Shown here: positions 1-10,068 of the stretch, piece after piece | Numbering within the stretch: position 1 is the first letter of the stretch | How the letters are laid out: each line of letters opens with the position of its first letter | Assembly (NCBI GenBank): GCA_026008535.1 | Contig: BRKX01000003.1 | Coordinates: 29,456,001 to 29,520,000 of the forward strand | Direction: 5' to 3' | Length of the DNA stretch: 64,000 nt | Source: Perilla frutescens | Lineage: Eukaryota > Streptophyta > Magnoliopsida > Lamiales > Lamiaceae | Notes under the pieces: generated by a model | What the model was told of the DNA's origin: nothing | The model's input: the letters and a program-made list of their open reading frames with translations, nothing else | Databases searched by the model: none | Made by a program: the position numbers and the translations under genes

Positions 1-494
1 TTCTTTAGTTTCTCCTATGAGTACTATGATGATCTCTATAGGTGTGTTTGTTGAATCTTTGATGATGAGTAGGGTAGGCTTGAGATCTGGAAAAGGCGTT
101 TCTTTTGGGTTCAAATGATCTCTCAGTTTGGTTCACATGAGGTCTCGGTTGAGAAAAGTGACTGGTTTGTCTAGCCTGAATTTGAGGGGTTTTAAGAAGG
201 CCTTTGCCTTTTGATGGTTCAACTGACTGGGGTTGAGTTGGTCTAGTAAATCCTTTTATGATACCCATTTTATTGCTATTCTCAATATTCTTCCCTTTTT
301 CTAGAGCTGTGAACTTGTTGTACCCTAGACTAGTATTTCCGATTTCAGTTCTTTGATGGCTTAAGATGTCATCTAATGTTTGAGATCCATTTTTGAACCT
401 AATGGAGACTTCCTCTTTCTCAAGTATCTCCTTTTTAAGCTTTTGATGTTCAGTTTCTAATTCAGTAACTTTCAGTTTCAGTTTCTCAAATTGT
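1..494 (-). pseudogene. gag: Copia gag-linker fragment of S'
   Basis: The minus-strand reading frame encodes a heptad-like Glu/Lys/Leu stretch and a motif beginning GSQTLDDILS. These correspond to the coiled-coil region of S at 5865-6080 (GSQTLDEILSDQRT). The open part starting at base 268 reads MGIIKGFTRPTQP, matching the frame of S just after 6090. This linker lies between the zinc knuckle and the protease in SIRE/Tork-like copia polyproteins and has no enzymatic role that I can name. The fragment joins the LTR end (CCCGGGACCA in minus-strand reading) without a primer-binding site, so it could not be expressed normally. It is cut by the window edge. Confidence 0.75.
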
Positions 495-1311
495 TGGTCC
501 CGGGCAAGTCGAAGTTAGCTTAGGGGGGGTGAATAAACTAACTAAGATTTTTTTAACTTGAATGCGGAATAGATAGGGCCCTTGACTCGCGTATAACTTA
601 TCAATGTACACAATCATTTGAGATAATTGGTTGACTCAAAGGTGCAGCTTGTGTGAGCAAGGTGTATAGTTCAAGATATGCAGATAGAAAGCCATCGATA
701 CAGCACACAAGCAGTTTATAGAGGTTCAAAGCTTAAACTTCTACGTCCTCTCTTCCTTACTGAAAAGGGCAATTCACTATGTAATGGTAAAGTTCCTTTA
801 TTGCAATTACACAATGAAGACAATTGTTGAACTTGGTGGACGACAACTCTCACAGAGTCACGGTCTCCTTTTTAACTGGTACTGTCCCGGAAATGGTAGT
901 TCCAATGATCCGTGGATTCCTTAGCCGGTGTCGACAGCCTCACACTTGCGATCCCTAACTGCTCGCTGGAGAGATAAGGTGCTATTGCTTGTCTTTTTAA
1001 GGTTTTAGAAGTCTTGAAATTTGAATCAACTGTAGTACTCCTTGTATTGAGTTGAGTACTTGATCGTTGACTTTTGTGAACTGAGAAGCTTGCTCTTGCT
1101 AGAACTCTTCAACAGCTAGCTGATTGACTCTTTAGGATCTTCTTCTCAGTTGTGACTTTCGCAGCATGACACTGATTGAACTTGACCTGTGAGGGGAGGT
1201 AAAAAAGCTCAATATTTGCAATATAGCATGAATTATGGTAGGAAAAACTATCAAGGAATCTCTAGATAAGGTTTTGATGAGATGTCAAAACTCTTTATGA
1301 AAAATTGACTA
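495..1311 (-). repeat. LTR segment of S'
   Basis: The reverse complement matches the R-U5 part of the S LTR. Shared landmarks are the pyrimidine/C-run near the LTR end, the segment GCGAGCAGTTAGGGA, the segment AGGAAGAGAGGACGTAG, and the terminal CCCGGGACCA. Similarity is clear but diverged, with several indels. Homology fades near base 1311, which corresponds to the region just downstream of the TATA box of S, so the U3 part is lacking. Confidence 0.75.
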
Positions 1312-1680
1312 AAATTCAAGCTGTAGATCTGAGCTGACCAATCCATAGCATCAAAGAGGAACTCAATCAAAGATGAAGTAAACCAAACTGGAGTATGGTC
1401 TACCAGCTATGAGGATACACCAACTAGTTAGAACTCAATTCAGCTGTGGATTCGAAGAGTTGAACCAGTCGAAACAAACTGACAGCTAAGTCAGCTGAGC
1501 TAAGGGAGAAAAGAATCGACTAGACTGAAGAAACTGATACGAGATCAGTTTAAACTGAAAGACTGGAAGTATCCAACTGATGGACAAACTGAAGTGAACA
1601 GACAAATCAGCTAAAGGCCAGAACTGAAGTCAGTCAGCTTATGATCAGTCAAGCTGACAAAAGATCTTGAGAATGATTAG

Positions 1681-1935
1681 TCGAACTGAGCAGACAAGCT
1701 CAGAACTACAAACTAGAGCAATTGCCGAACTGGAGGAAGAAGCTCAGAACTGCCAACTGAAGTAATAGTCAAACTAAGCTGACAAGCTCAGAACTGCCAA
1801 CTGGAGCAATAGCCAAACTGAGCTGATAAGCTTAGCACTGCCAGCTAGAGTAATAGCCGAACTGAATAAACAAATTCAGAACTGCCAACTGGAACTCAAA
1901 GTTGCTAAAACTGAAGCTCAGAACTGTCAGCCAGA
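1681..1935 (+). repeat. Tandem repeat of about 45 bp in S LTR
   Basis: Five to six degenerate units follow the pattern CGAACTGAG..GACAAGCTCAGAACTGCCAACTGGAGCAATAGC in spaced form. The core CTCAGAACTGCCAACTG recurs at about 1744, 1788 and 1879, with variants at 1699, 1833 and 1918. The array lies upstream of the TATA box, in the U3 region, where repeated motifs often act as enhancer elements; that role is inference. Confidence 0.8.
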
Positions 1936-2139
1936 GAACCCTGGAGTTATTGCTCAACCGGCGAATCTTGGAATAAATGCGTCAACAGAGATCCTGGAAT
2001 TAAATATCCAATGGAGATTGATTGGCAAAGCAATGGCTACTTCATTCAAAAGCTCCAGCGATCAATAAAGACCATCTGCCATTGATTAATCAATAGAGCC
2101 ACCGATCAATGGAACTCAACGGTCATAAAATCACTCCTC

Positions 2140-2147
2140 TATAAAAG
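2140..2147 (+). promoter_or_regulatory. TATA box of S LTR
   Basis: TATAAAAG within CTCCTCTATAAAAGACGAG, in the middle of the LTR and downstream of the repeat array, is the expected position for the RNA polymerase II core promoter of the element. Confidence 0.6.
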
Positions 2148-2904
2148 ACGAGTGAATCAAAGTTTTGAACACTCTTGCCTCTGAGACTTTTAGCAATACT
2201 TATTCTTGAAACCTTCATTCAAGCAGAGCTTTCTTTCTCCCTCCCACATAGCTCTAGTTCAGCATTTGCTAAAAACTGCGAGAGTCCAACTGAGAAGAAG
2301 AATTCAAAGAGTCAAAACATTCAGCCAGCTGTTGATTAACCGGCTAGGGCAGCCTTCTCAGTTTCAGCAATACAACGATCAACTATCCAGCTCAAATGAA
2401 GGAGCACATCAGTTGATACCCCCTATTCAAAACTAACCTCTTGAAGATTGAAAGAGATCTAAAACCTTGTAAAGACGTCAATAGCACCTACCTTCCTAGC
2501 GAGCAGTTAGGGACTTCAAGTGTGAGTCGTCGACCCGCTGAGATAGGGAGCAGTTACCAGTTTCAGCCAACTATCCTTTATTGTGTAATTTGTAAAAGAA
2601 CTCAAGTTATATAGTGAAGTTTCCCTTCTGTGGAAGGAAGAGAGGACGTAGGAGTTTGAGACTTCGAACCTCTATAAATCATTTGTGTGTTGTACTGTTT
2701 TGATTAATTGCATATATTTGAACTGTACACAAGCTCACACAATCTGCACTAAAGCTGTCCAAAGTACTTATTCGAATTGTGCATGGATAAGTTTCTAAGC
2801 AAGTCAAGGGCCCTTATTATTCCGCAATTGAAGCAAAAGTTTTAATCAGTTTATTAACCCCCCCCCCCCTCTAAACTGATATCGACTCACCCGGGACCAA
2901 CTAG

Positions 2905-2919
2905 TGGTATAAGAGTGGT
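2905..2919 (+). other. Primer-binding site of S
   Basis: TGGTATAAGAGTGGT resembles the complement of the 3' end of initiator tRNA-Met (TGGTATCAGAGC) with mismatches. It begins six bases after the LTR end. It marks the start of the internal region and fixes the plus-strand orientation. Confidence 0.8.
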
Positions 2920-2991
2920 TGATTCTAAGGATCAACCATTTCTGCAGATCAACTGAATCAGATCTACTTATCTGTGCTAACATTTCAAGCT

Positions 2992-4010
2992 ATGGGAAAC
3001 CATAAGCTACCTTTGTTTTTAGTTGAGAATTATGATAATTGGAGCAGGCGAATGAAGGCGCATCTCTGCTCGATCCATGAGAATATGTGGGAAGTTATTG
3101 AAGAAGGTCCTATCATCATCATGATGGACAATGATGCTCACATAGTTGATATCAATCAACCAGCAATGATCCCAAAGCCAACTAATCTTCTCACTAGTGA
3201 AGAGAAGAAGTTGAAGAATCTAGAGTTCGTTGCTCAAGCTGCACTATTTAAAACTATAGATAAGGACAGAATGAAGGACACAAAGAACTGCACAACTGCA
3301 CAAAAAACTTGACTGAAGACATCAATGATCAAATTCAGTCAGTTACCAGGTTGTTAGAAAAACTGAAGAGAGTCCGGGATAAACAATCAGTTCCATCTCA
3401 AACTGATGATATCTCAAAAGATGAGAGAACTCATCAACCAGCTGAATGATTAGCTGAACCGTTCAGGGGTGACAATCGAAATCTAGGAGAATGTTTTCAC
3501 TGCCACAAACGAAGACATTACAGATATGAATGTCCAGAACTCCCTGAAGACAAGAAAGACAAAGTGAGGAGGAGCTTCTTCAAAAGGAAAGCAATCGTTG
3601 CAAACTACGATCGAAGAAGAGAGTCATCCGATAAAAAGGAGATCCCGACTGAGGATTTGAATGAGCAAATCCAGTTAATGATAAGATTGCTGGAGAAACT
3701 AAGAAAAGTCAGAGATCAACAATCAGCTCAACCCTAAGCTGATAAAGCTACAAAAAGTGAGAGGAACCAGCAACCAGCTAAACAATTCAGGTTGGCAAAC
3801 AGGAACATAGAGAAATGTTTCCACTGCCACAAGCAAGGAAACTACAGATACGAGTGTCCAGAGCTTCATGAAGATAAAAAGACCAAAGTGAGGAGAAGCT
3901 TCTTCGAAAGGAAAACAATGATCGCAAATTCTGAGAAAGCTGTACCGGACGATTCGGACTACCCATCTGGAATCCACTTAGACGGCTACAGCTCTGATGA
4001 TGAAGCTCTA
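2992..4010 (+). pseudogene. gag: Copia gag of S, N-terminal part
   Basis: Starts MGNHKLPLFLVENYDNW, typical of the N-terminal gag domain of plant copia elements, with the downstream motif EEKKLKNLEFVAQAALF. The first open segment stops at about 3310. The central capsid part is missing. The sequence then runs into a Lys/Glu-rich helix and a CCHC zinc knuckle that occurs twice (CFHCHKRRHYRYEC at 3492 and CFHCHKQGNYRYEC at 3816) because of an internal duplication. In the second copy the zinc-binding His is Asn. Further stops occur at about 3449 and 3735. The segment ends at the insertion of solo LTR I, beyond which the same frame continues. It would form the virus-like particle and package RNA; this copy cannot. 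Confidence 0.85.
3313..3972 (+). repeat. In-frame tandem duplication inside S gag
   Basis: Two units of roughly 325-336 bp. Unit 1 begins at 3313 with codons for TEDINDQIQ and unit 2 at 3649 with codons for TEDLNEQIQ. Each holds a short helix (RLLEKL.KVRD.QS) followed by a CCHC knuckle and the motif VRRSFF.RK. The offset is a multiple of three at the start of the unit and at the knuckle (324 bp). The copies differ by many substitutions, so the duplication is old. Confidence 0.85.
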
Positions 4011-5607
4011 TGATGCGCTGTCGTTTCGCGCTCAAAAATATATTTGTAAACTCCTGTGCCCACAGCGAGCGTAGCTAGCCAATGAGTACGGGTCGATCCC
4101 ACAGAGAGCTGTTGCGATTCTATCTTCAAGTAACCAATCACAAAGGGGGGGTTTGGTGTTGTCACTAAACTGAATTTAAATCTGCGAAAGAAACTAAAGA
4201 AACTATCAAATAACAAAAGGTTCTGGCATTTGAATTAGAATTTGGTTTAAACATAAAACAACTCGATCATGGGCACACCGATTTTCATACATGATACGTC
4301 ATCTAGTTATGGTGACTGGATTCCTCTCTGCGTCTCCTGATCCATCCTTTCATTTTAGGTTTAAAAGTGATTCCTCTTCGATTAAATCCCTAACTAGTTA
4401 CCCACCTCCCGATTCCTCTAAGAGATGTAAGCAAGCAAGCAGCAGTGTGCCCTAGACGGACCCAGATCTATTGTGTTCAATTGATTCCTCTTGTGCCCAC
4501 AACACCCCATTAATTCCCTTATTACTATATGAACCGACACACAATCACAATTCGCCAATTCAATTAATAGTGGTGTGCCATCTTTACCTAACGAGTGATC
4601 AGCCACATTGGGCATTTCAGGCACACACTCACGTGGAACAAGGCACAAGAATTAACGGAAACTAATCATGCATTACTATGCCCATTTTGGCCTCACGAGT
4701 CCAGATTTATGCTTAATCCAATTTCATCATTCAAACGCCAGAATTAAAGATCTAGCCGAGAAGGCTAGACATAATTAAAACTGCAGAAATTAAAGACATA
4801 AAAATAAATGAAAACTTACTGAATTAATTAAGCAAAAATTCAACTCCAACGTTGAGAAATACGAACATACCTAAGTCCCGAAGCTTTAAGACCTTTCGGA
4901 TTGTTTGGCTGCCTAAGCAGCGTACTGAAATTAAAATGCAGAAAATATAAAAATGTAAATTGTTTCAGACTGTCTAAAGCTTGTTTCTCCAGAAACTAAA
5001 CTTGTTTAAATAACTACATTCTCGAGTAGAGTTTCCCCACAGGCGGGGGTCTTCTGCTGAAAATCCGGAACGGTGTGCCCTCGCTGACTTTGACTGGATA
5101 AGCTTCATCTTCAACAAATCCCTATTTTTTAGGGATTGCTCTTATCGCCTCAGATTTGAGCTTTATCTCCTCGTCTGAGCTTATCCTTTTGTTGCAGCAC
5201 CTTCCAGGAGTCCAGCTTAGCTCCAACTCTCCTGCGGATATGTAGCTATCCTTCCACCAGCTATCCTTCAACTTAATCCCGAATTTTACTGGCATGCCCA
5301 TTCTGCCCTGTGGTCGAGTCTGTGCGAGTACTGTGGGCACGGCATCATCTGTCAGCTCCATCCATATCTGATATGCCCACTTCACTGACCGAATGTGGGA
5401 TGGATACTGAAGAAGTCCCCTATGCCTCTAAGGAACATATGTGAGAGATATACGTGAATAACTAGGCATAAAATGCCCCTTCCGCCAGACTCAACTCTTA
5501 GAATGCCCTTTGACTGCAACCTGGTTCTTTTCGACTCAAAACACACTAAAAAGGACATTTATAGAGGATAAAATGCCCATAAAAACACGAAATAAATGGA
5601 CTTATCA
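4011..5607 (-). mobile_element. Solo LTR I (probable Tat/Athila-type gypsy)
   Basis: A 1597-bp insertion flanked by a perfect 5-bp duplication CTCTA (4006-4010 and 5608-5612). On the minus strand it starts TGATAAGTCC and ends GCGCATCA, so it has TG...CA ends with a TGAT/ATCA inverted repeat. There is no internal coding domain and no second LTR, as expected after unequal recombination between two LTRs. The stretch near the 3' end with GGGATCGACCC and GTGGGCACAGGAG recalls LTR ends of Tat/Athila elements; that lineage call is from memory. Open frames inside, for example 5122-5385, resemble no protein I know. Confidence 0.85.
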
Positions 5608-6243
5608 CTCTACTATGCCTCATGGCCGACAATGATGAAGAGGTGAGTCAAGTTGACTCAATAACCTCATTTTATCATTTATATGAAGCATCGATCTCTA
5701 GAAATGAACTGGATGAACAGTTACGAATTCTAGAAGATCAATTAGCTTATGTATCAAGTATGCATGTTGAACTGAAGAGTGAGAATGATGAGCTAAGAAG
5801 CAAAGTTGATGAGCTAAGCGCTGAAAATCAACGACTAAAAGGTCTTGACCTTTAGACAATAGAAATGGATCAGCTGAAGTTGAGAAATGCAGAGCTGGAA
5901 GCTGAGAATGAGAAGCTCAATCAAGAAATTCTTGAAAGAGAGGAATTATCTCTCAAATTCAAGAAGGGATCCCAAACTCTTGATGAAATCTTAAGTGATC
6001 AAAGAACTGAATCTGAGAGTCCAGGGCTTGGATATAGTAAGTATACTGCCGCAGAGAAGGGCAATGCAGTTGTACAGAGCTAGGAATCTGGAATTCTGAA
6101 AGGATTCACAAGACCAGCTCAGTTCCCTTCAGTTGAGGAGTTAAAAGACAAAGGTATCTTAGACACTCCTCAACCTCAGCCCAAAGACCAGACTGATCTA
6201 TCGAGAAGGGCAACTCGAAGACAGTCAGTCTTTCAAAGGCTTA
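5608..6243 (+). pseudogene. gag: Copia gag-linker of S, middle part
   Basis: Resumes the frame broken by solo LTR I, with the copia-type motif LCLMADNDEE. It encodes a long predicted coiled coil (about 5690-5975) with repeated Leu/Glu/Lys heptads, for example LKSENDELRSKVDELSAEN, broken by one TAG stop at 5853-5855. It continues with GSQTLDEILSDQRT, matching S'. A stop follows at 6081-6083, and the frame then reads GILKGFTRPAQFPS. At 6243 gypsy A interrupts it; the continuation is at 58728. The linker connects the gag and protease parts of the polyprotein and probably supports particle assembly. Confidence 0.8.
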
Positions 6244-6951
6244 TGTAACACCCCAGATTTTCAGATAATGTTTAGAGAATTATTAAGAATAATTAATTAA
6301 TTTAAGGAATAAGATTAAAGAATGTTTAAGAGAAGTCAGATGTCAGTCACCACTTTAGGGGTCAGTTTTCATGAAATCGTCTTTTCAAAAAATTCGATCT
6401 TAATTCTGTTTTGGCCATTTATGGTCTTGTTAGAAAGGTTTTTACTCAATGAGTGTGCCGGTGTTCCCGGAATTTTATTCTGAAGTATTTGAGTTTTCGG
6501 TGATGAAAAACATATTTAAAAGGTGAATGAATAGTAACTTTTGCGTGCGTTCGTGTTTTAAGAAATTTATGAAATCTTTCTCGTTGATCCGAGTCTAGTT
6601 CTGTCAGGTGCCTCTTATGTGAAATGACTCAAGGATTCCGTTGGCATTCACGGATTTCCATTCTGAGGTCAATCGAACGCTCGGGAGCAAAATCTGTCAG
6701 TCTGAGTGAATAGTAAAAAGTAATTCCAAAAAGAGAATCTTTGCTCGTCTTTCTTCTGATGACCCCGTCTTCATCACAAATCAAGTTGGTTCACTAGTAT
6801 TCAAGCCAATGAGTCTCCTAGTATTTTTAGATTTCATGTATGAGGTCATTTGGACCACGACATCGAATAAAGCAGCTTTTAACCGAACCCGGGGTAACTT
6901 TTGCAGTGTTTTCGCACTAGAGTGGCTTCTCAACGAAGCCAAGCTCCCTTC

Positions 6952-6959
6952 TATAAATA
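6952..6959 (+). promoter_or_regulatory. TATA box of A 5' LTR
   Basis: TATAAATA in the context CCCTTCTATAAATAGAAGG. The same box occurs at 25141-25148 in the 3' LTR and at 51316-51323 in the related element F, with conserved flanks. It is the likely core promoter of the element. Confidence 0.75.
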
Positions 6960-7693
6960 GAAGGCCACCCCCTTTGCATTCATTTGCTCATTCTATCCAT
7001 TTCACTTCCAAGAGAGTGGGACAGCTTTGAGAGCTTGTGAGTCGAGAGAAAAGTCGAGGTTCTGTCAAAGTAAAAAGTGTTCTTCGTGAGTGTTTTGCAA
7101 GATGACGAGCGGAGTGACATGGAAGGGATATGGTGAGGGAATGTTCTAGGGGCACCGTTGGGTTATAGCAGGCAGCTCTGCCGCTGTTGTGACTCGATGA
7201 GACACCGAGCTAGCCACCTTCCTTCGACGCACCTAACCCCATCCATTCTTGTTCATCGGTCTCAATTTCCATTTCTTTTCCGTCTTTTAATTCCGCATTT
7301 ACTTTCCATTCTTTGTGTTCGTCATGTTCTTCGTTATTACTTATTTACTTTCCGCCTCAAGTTATATTTCGATTCTTGTTAAAGTTTCAAGTTATTAGCA
7401 TTTCCATTATATTTCTCATCGTTGTATTCGTTATTATTCATGTTGTTATTCTCATCATTAATTCTCATAATTAGTTTCGTTAAGTTTTTGTTTAAGTTAT
7501 ATTTAAGATTTTATCATTATTTTAAGTATTCAAAGAAGATTGTCGTGTGTATTCTATTATAAAGCATGTTCGTTTCTATATTTTATTCAAAGTTCTAAGC
7601 CTTATTTCAAGTTTAAAACATTGAGGAAAGGGAGAGGCGAACGAGTAATGCCTTGACCAATACATCGATCGAAGAATTTCAAGGTTCATGGGA

Positions 7694-7919
7694 GTGCACG
7701 GACCGTGCAGAAAGGGATTCCTTATGTACGGCCCGTGCAGAACTCTCTGTCCAATTTTATGAAGAGACTGCATGGACCGTGCAAGTCTTGCACGGCCCGT
7801 GCAAGGGCCTGTATGGACCGTGTAAGGCGTACACGGCCTGTGTCGAAAGTCTGGGCATTTTTAATTCTCATCCATTAAATAGCACGGCCCGTGCTATGCT
7901 TACACGGCCCGTGCAGTGC
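7694..7919 (+). repeat. Array of CACGGnCCGTG palindromes in A LTR
   Basis: Eight near-palindromic words of 12-16 bp lie at about 7694, 7725, 7770, 7788, 7810, 7830, 7881 and 7901. The clearest is TTGCACGGCCCGTGCAA; others are variants with A for the central C or with CG changed to TG or CA. Spacing is irregular (about 18-50 bp). The array recurs in the split 3' LTR (about 25906-25994 and 57028-57168). It lies downstream of the TATA box, hence in transcribed RNA, where each unit could fold into a short hairpin. Confidence 0.85.
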
Positions 7920-9467
7920 TTCTACCACCTTGTTTTGTCGTTAATCATGTTCTAAACTCGAGTATTTCAAACCCCCGTGCTTTCTAAAGGTTCTAAAGTC
8001 GTGCTATCTATGTTTAAGTCCTAGTTAAGGGTATATAATTTGGGTATTGTTTAATTTCTTATTAGTAGTTACAAATCTTCAAAGGAGGCCGCTGAGTCGA
8101 TTATTCGACTTTTGTAGGAGGAAGTGAGCCTCGTGGGAATTTGGAGAAGGATCATCAACTCGTTGCTTCATCTTCTACTCAGTAGTCGAGGTGGGTAAAT
8201 CTATACTCATCTAAAGCTTGAGCTAATAAGCTCTAGAAGCATGTTAGGGCAAATGAGATATCCAATAAAGCATTTTTGCTCTGCCTGATTGATCCCTGTA
8301 CAAGGAAGGAAGGAAAGGAAGATATTATGTTTTAATTGAGTTCTCGATTATGTTTAGGAATGCCAAAATAGTTAAAGTATTGTTTATGCTTAGCATGAGA
8401 TATATAAGAATTGTCTTTAGTTACAATTCGTATTTATGTACGTTCATTTTCTTGTATTTGAATGTTGATGCTTTTTTAAAGCTCGTATAGTTAAGGATTA
8501 AGGATTACCTTGTTAGGGTAGTGTTAAATCCCTTATAGGCCGAGATCATGCTATATTAATGGATTATCCCCTAGACTTTGCTCTAGGTTTGGTTTTGCTA
8601 ATAAGGTTAAGGAAAGAAGGAACTTAGCATTTTACTTAAGCAGGATTTGAGCTCTGAGAACTGGTGATCTCCGATCACTAAGTGAGTCACGGCTGGGTTT
8701 ATCACTCGCAAACTCATTTGGATATTTGAGGTAACCCCTATTCTATCCTATGGCATGCCTAAGGGTGCAGTTGACATCAGGTTTGAGCCAGGATGGGCCC
8801 AAAAGGTTTTACGGATATGGAGAGGGCTATTGTGTTTTGTTCTCCATATACCGTCAGTTAATTATTGGATATCTTGAAGTTATTAAAGTGTTTTTGTTAA
8901 AATCCACTGAGTACATTAGTGCTCATTCACCCTCTTTTTCAAATGTTTTCAGGTTAAGATGCTGAGGATGTTGGTAGCTGTGGATGTGGGTTGGCTGCCA
9001 AGATTTTTTTGCTATAATCTAAGTTTCTTTTGAAATCTCATTACGTGTTCTGCTACTCTGATACACTCTTTCTAATTTCGTTCAAGTTCTATATGTTCAT
9101 CAAGATTCTACAAATATTCCCCAGACGTGATTATCTATATATAAGTGATGCATATTCCATTTTATTCTCGCTTCTTGAGTATACTTTCCTTTCTCCTATA
9201 AAGAGGCTTTTGCACGTTGATATCTGATTATTAGCTTTCATCTATGAATGGGTCTATGCTTGTTGGTATCTGATTAGTTAGCCATCTTATTTCGCTAAAG
9301 CATGTTTCTTTCTTAATCAAGTATACTCGAGTATCATCATCTATCTTTCGAAAGTATATCTTTATTCTTAAACCTTCTTCAATAATCTTCTGACTTTATT
9401 CATTAATCCTTTAATAACACCCCGTCCCCATTCATTAATCCCTATCTCGGGACCGGGCTGTTATAGA

Positions 9468-9482
9468 TGGTATTAGAGCAGG
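9468..9482 (+). other. Primer-binding site of A
   Basis: TGGTATTAGAGCAGG, two bases after the LTR end, matches the initiator tRNA-Met complement with one C-to-T change. It would prime minus-strand DNA synthesis. Confidence 0.9.
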
Positions 9483-10068
9483 CTTGCAACTCTGCAGACC
9501 TGTCTCTTTATTTAAGATAAGCTAAGTGTCTATGTGCATATGAATTGCTTCGTGATAAGTTAAAGCAGAAACCCACAGCTCGCCATCACCCTCGTATTCT
9601 CAACCAAAAATTAAGGTATGTTAGTATAGAGATTTTGGATGCTGGATTCATGATTTTTGGAATACAGGAGAGATTTTGGATACTGGATTCATGATTTTTG
9701 GAATACAGGAGAGGAAAAGATTTGAGCAAGCATACCTGTTTTATGGATAAGAGAAAAATCGTGAGAATGAAATTCCAAGGAAAAGGTGTTCGGGTAAGAT
9801 GATTTCTGAGAATGAAATTCCAAGGAAAATTTGTGAAAAGATTTCTCGATCCCAAAAAGGTTTAAATTCATTCTCAAAATTTTGGACTTAAAGGAAAGGT
9901 AGATATGTATGTTTAAAGACTTTGGGCACCAAAATTTTTTATAAAAATGTCAACTTCTTTTTAAAAAGGATCTATGCATGCAAGATATAATATAGACGTT
10001 AGTATGATCTCAGGAGGACATTAGGTCTCCCTTTTATAATCTAGACTGATTAAGTTATTCTCTTCTAG
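9483..10068 (+). other. Leader of A between primer-binding site and extra ORF
   Basis: No protein is recognisable here. It holds a perfect-looking 41-bp tandem duplication (9628-9668 and 9669-9709, starting AGAGATTTTGGAT, one difference). A 21-bp direct repeat containing GAATGAAATTCCAAGG occurs twice between 9765 and 9830. It is AT-rich, in contrast to the ORF that follows. Confidence 0.7.

Larger units (their letters stand above)
1..1311 (-). mobile_element. Truncated Ty1-copia fragment S'
   Basis: This is a minus-strand fragment of the same copia family as element S. Read on the minus strand, an LTR segment (1311 to 495) is followed directly by gag-linker coding sequence (494 to 1). Its LTR aligns by eye with the plus-strand LTR of S at about 2150-2899, and its coding part aligns with 5865-6120 of S. 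The primer-binding site and the first half of gag are missing between LTR and coding sequence, so the copy carries an internal deletion. It continues beyond the left edge of the window. The upstream part of its LTR appears to have been replaced by the start of S. Confidence 0.8.
1306..2899 (+). repeat. 5' LTR of S
   Basis: The right end is fixed by CCCGGGACCA followed a few bases later by a primer-binding site. The left end is placed at the TG at 1306, where similarity to S' stops; this is approximate. The first half is full of AACTGA/AGCTGA words and holds a tandem array. A TATA box lies at 2140. A run of C follows near 2857. The ORF visible at 2206-2436 is not a recognisable protein and lies in R-U5. 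No 3' LTR is available for comparison. Confidence 0.7.
6244..9465 (+). repeat. 5' LTR of A
   Basis: 3222 bp, starting TGTAACACCCC and ending GGGCTGTTATA; the 3' LTR copy ends TGTTACA, so one C-to-T change is seen at the end. A TATA box lies at 6952, leaving about 2.5 kb downstream as transcribed R-U5. The LTR holds an array of CACGG-CCGTG palindromes. Small ORFs inside (6809, 7158, 7653, 8750, 9030) are not recognisable as proteins. The same LTR family, shortened, occurs in F. Confidence 0.9.

Noticed and set aside
5122..5385. 87-codon minus-strand ORF
   Set aside because: Located inside solo LTR I; no recognisable motif, so not annotated as a gene.
6239..6243. Target-site duplication of element A
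   Set aside because: GCTTA before the 5' LTR and GTTTG after the 3' LTR do not match well enough, so I do not claim a duplication.
7694..7919. Palindromic repeat array considered as a CRISPR array
   Set aside because: Repeats are short, imperfect and irregularly spaced, lie inside a plant LTR, and have no cas genes.
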